64,000 nt of DNA. It comes from Ifrita kowaldi. Lineage: Eukaryota; Chordata; Aves; Passeriformes; Cinclosomatidae. The notes below the pieces were generated by a model. The model worked only from the letters and a program-made list of their open reading frames with translations. It made no database searches and was not told where the DNA came from. Shown here one piece after another: positions 62,601-64,000 of this stretch; the first letter of the stretch is position 1; every line of letters begins with the position of its first letter. The stretch is taken from positions 124,001 through 188,000 of the forward strand of contig VZRS01009487.1 in NCBI GenBank assembly GCA_013398055.1. Reading direction: 5' to 3'. Both the position numbers and the translations under genes were made by a program.

Positions 62601-64000
62601 AACAACTAGGAGGAGTTTAAGGTGGGAGAAGGATATCGATGCCAAACTGAAGGTGGACATTTCTTACTCACAATTCTGACTTGCCATCTGTTAACAAGAA
62701 GAAGAGACTGGCATTCCCTTTGAAGTTACTTGAAGATCTCCACTATAGGTTTCTGGATGCAGATCTTTGGTCATCTACAAGGACTGAATGGCACCCAACA
62801 TTCTTGACCTGTTTGACTGTGAACTTAATAAGCTATTGGAAGAAAAACATTAATACTAAAATACAAAAATTAATACTAAACCCACAGTACCTTCTTCTAT
62901 AGTTTGTACCGTCCAGAACATGGTGTCTTATACAAAGATTTACACAGCTTAAGATCCACAGAAGCATACATTCTGCATTTTAAAAGTTGTGCTGTAAAAC
63001 AGTTTGGAGGGGGATATTACATATCCTCTCACCAGCAGTTGCTGTGGCAACTACACAGCCTGTTTCAGTTTAGACTGAGGGCCACCCTCACGAGACAACT
63101 CCTGTGCCATCATCTCTCCTGCAGGTGAGCTGCAGGTGTTACCCCAGGCAGCTGCAGCACACACAGGGCTCCACACACCCACGCAGGTCCAAAGCACCGA
63201 GGACTGCCAGACAGGCTGCTCACAGGGTATCCACGTGACAGCAGGAAGGCAGGAGGCCCTGGACACTCAGCCTAAGATCACCCTGAAGGCCACTTTCTCA
63301 GAGCTATCCAGTGGCAGCTGGTAGACTCAGGGGAGCGTGGGAGCACCTTCATTTATAATAGCAAAGCAATGTTTACAAGGATATCTCACCTTTAGCAAGA
63401 TAGCTATAAATGGAATAAATTGAGAGAAGCTAGACTCTCAAATATAACTCTCTTATATGTCCTTGGAAAGAAACACTTCTAGAAATAGACATTTTCCATG
63501 AAAATATCCTTAAATTTCAGATCTATTTGCTCCTCAACTGGTAAAGAGCTTCAACAATTTCTAAATTCTGCTTGCCTGTAGGACTCTCTATCACTAACCT
63601 GTCTAAATGACTATAGACTCCTTTAATCCCTTTATTATTTACTTTATAACTTCTTTTGTCATTCTGGTTTTTCATCTCCCTCTGAGAATAAGTGGGAGAG
63701 AGAGCATCCCACACTATTCATGTATCATCCACATAGCCCCTGAAAAAAACTCACCTAACGTACTAACATCACATTCTGACTTACTTTTGTTCCAACTTCG
63801 GCAAGTTCCACCCCCAAATGCTTAACCTACATATATGACTACAAGGGCTTAGCATCTACCTTCTCCTTATCTTCTGTCTTAAATCTATTAGCAGGTGTTC
63901 TTTTTGGCAGCCAGCCGAGACCACAGTTACTCCAGACAGCCACTGAAGTCCAAGGAAAAGGAACTTCAGAAAACATAACAAACCCTTGTTTTGCTGTTTC
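59645..64000. other. AT-rich non-coding stretch with a GC-richer end
   Basis: No gene recognised. An A-run (A11) lies near 61382. Blocks at about 61920-62200 and 63050-63330 are richer in G+C and open in overlapping frames on both strands, without recognisable features. Confidence 0.5.

Overview
The window is AT-rich vertebrate nuclear DNA, most likely from a bird. A crocodilian or turtle is possible, because they carry the same repeat family. The main evidence is eight clear pieces of CR1 (chicken repeat 1) LINE on both strands, plus one old piece of CR1/L3-clade reverse transcriptase. All the clear pieces cover only the 3' part of the element (C-terminal end of the reverse transcriptase, 3' UTR and the terminal ATTCT-type repeats), as expected for 5'-truncated retroposition. 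I see no bacterial-style gene organisation, operon, CRISPR array, tRNA or rRNA.

There is no protein-coding gene I can name. Long open frames are few and short, and most fall in CR1 antisense sequence or in low-complexity A/C-rich DNA. The window reads as an intron or an intergenic stretch.

Layout: CR1 (minus) at about 298-1053. About 17.8 kb of plain AT-rich DNA follows, holding two GC-richer open stretches with splice-acceptor-like left edges (4645-5094 and 10557-10901). Short tandem repeats and a CR1 3' end lie at about 18.2-19.1 kb. A 308-base tract with no T on the plus strand lies at 21147-21454. A large CR1 (minus) at 21723-22503 is followed by the eroded reverse-transcriptase piece at 23245-23405. 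A tandem repeat and a CR1 (plus) lie at 27.0-27.4 kb, and a longer CR1 of the same type (plus) at 32676-33124. A possible signal-peptide exon lies at 37026-37098. Two CR1 3' ends (minus) from different subfamilies lie side by side at 44263-44678. A CpG-dense patch lies at 48661-48925. A 51-bp sequence occurs twice (51356 and 53438), on either side of a CR1 (plus) at 51893-52362. The last CR1 3' end is at 58588-58722. An A28 run meets an assembly gap of 62 N at 59583-59644.

I found no convincing new biological system. The items most worth checking are the three candidate exons, the CpG-dense patch, the T-free tract and the 51-bp dispersed duplication. All are low-confidence leads that need alignment or transcript data.
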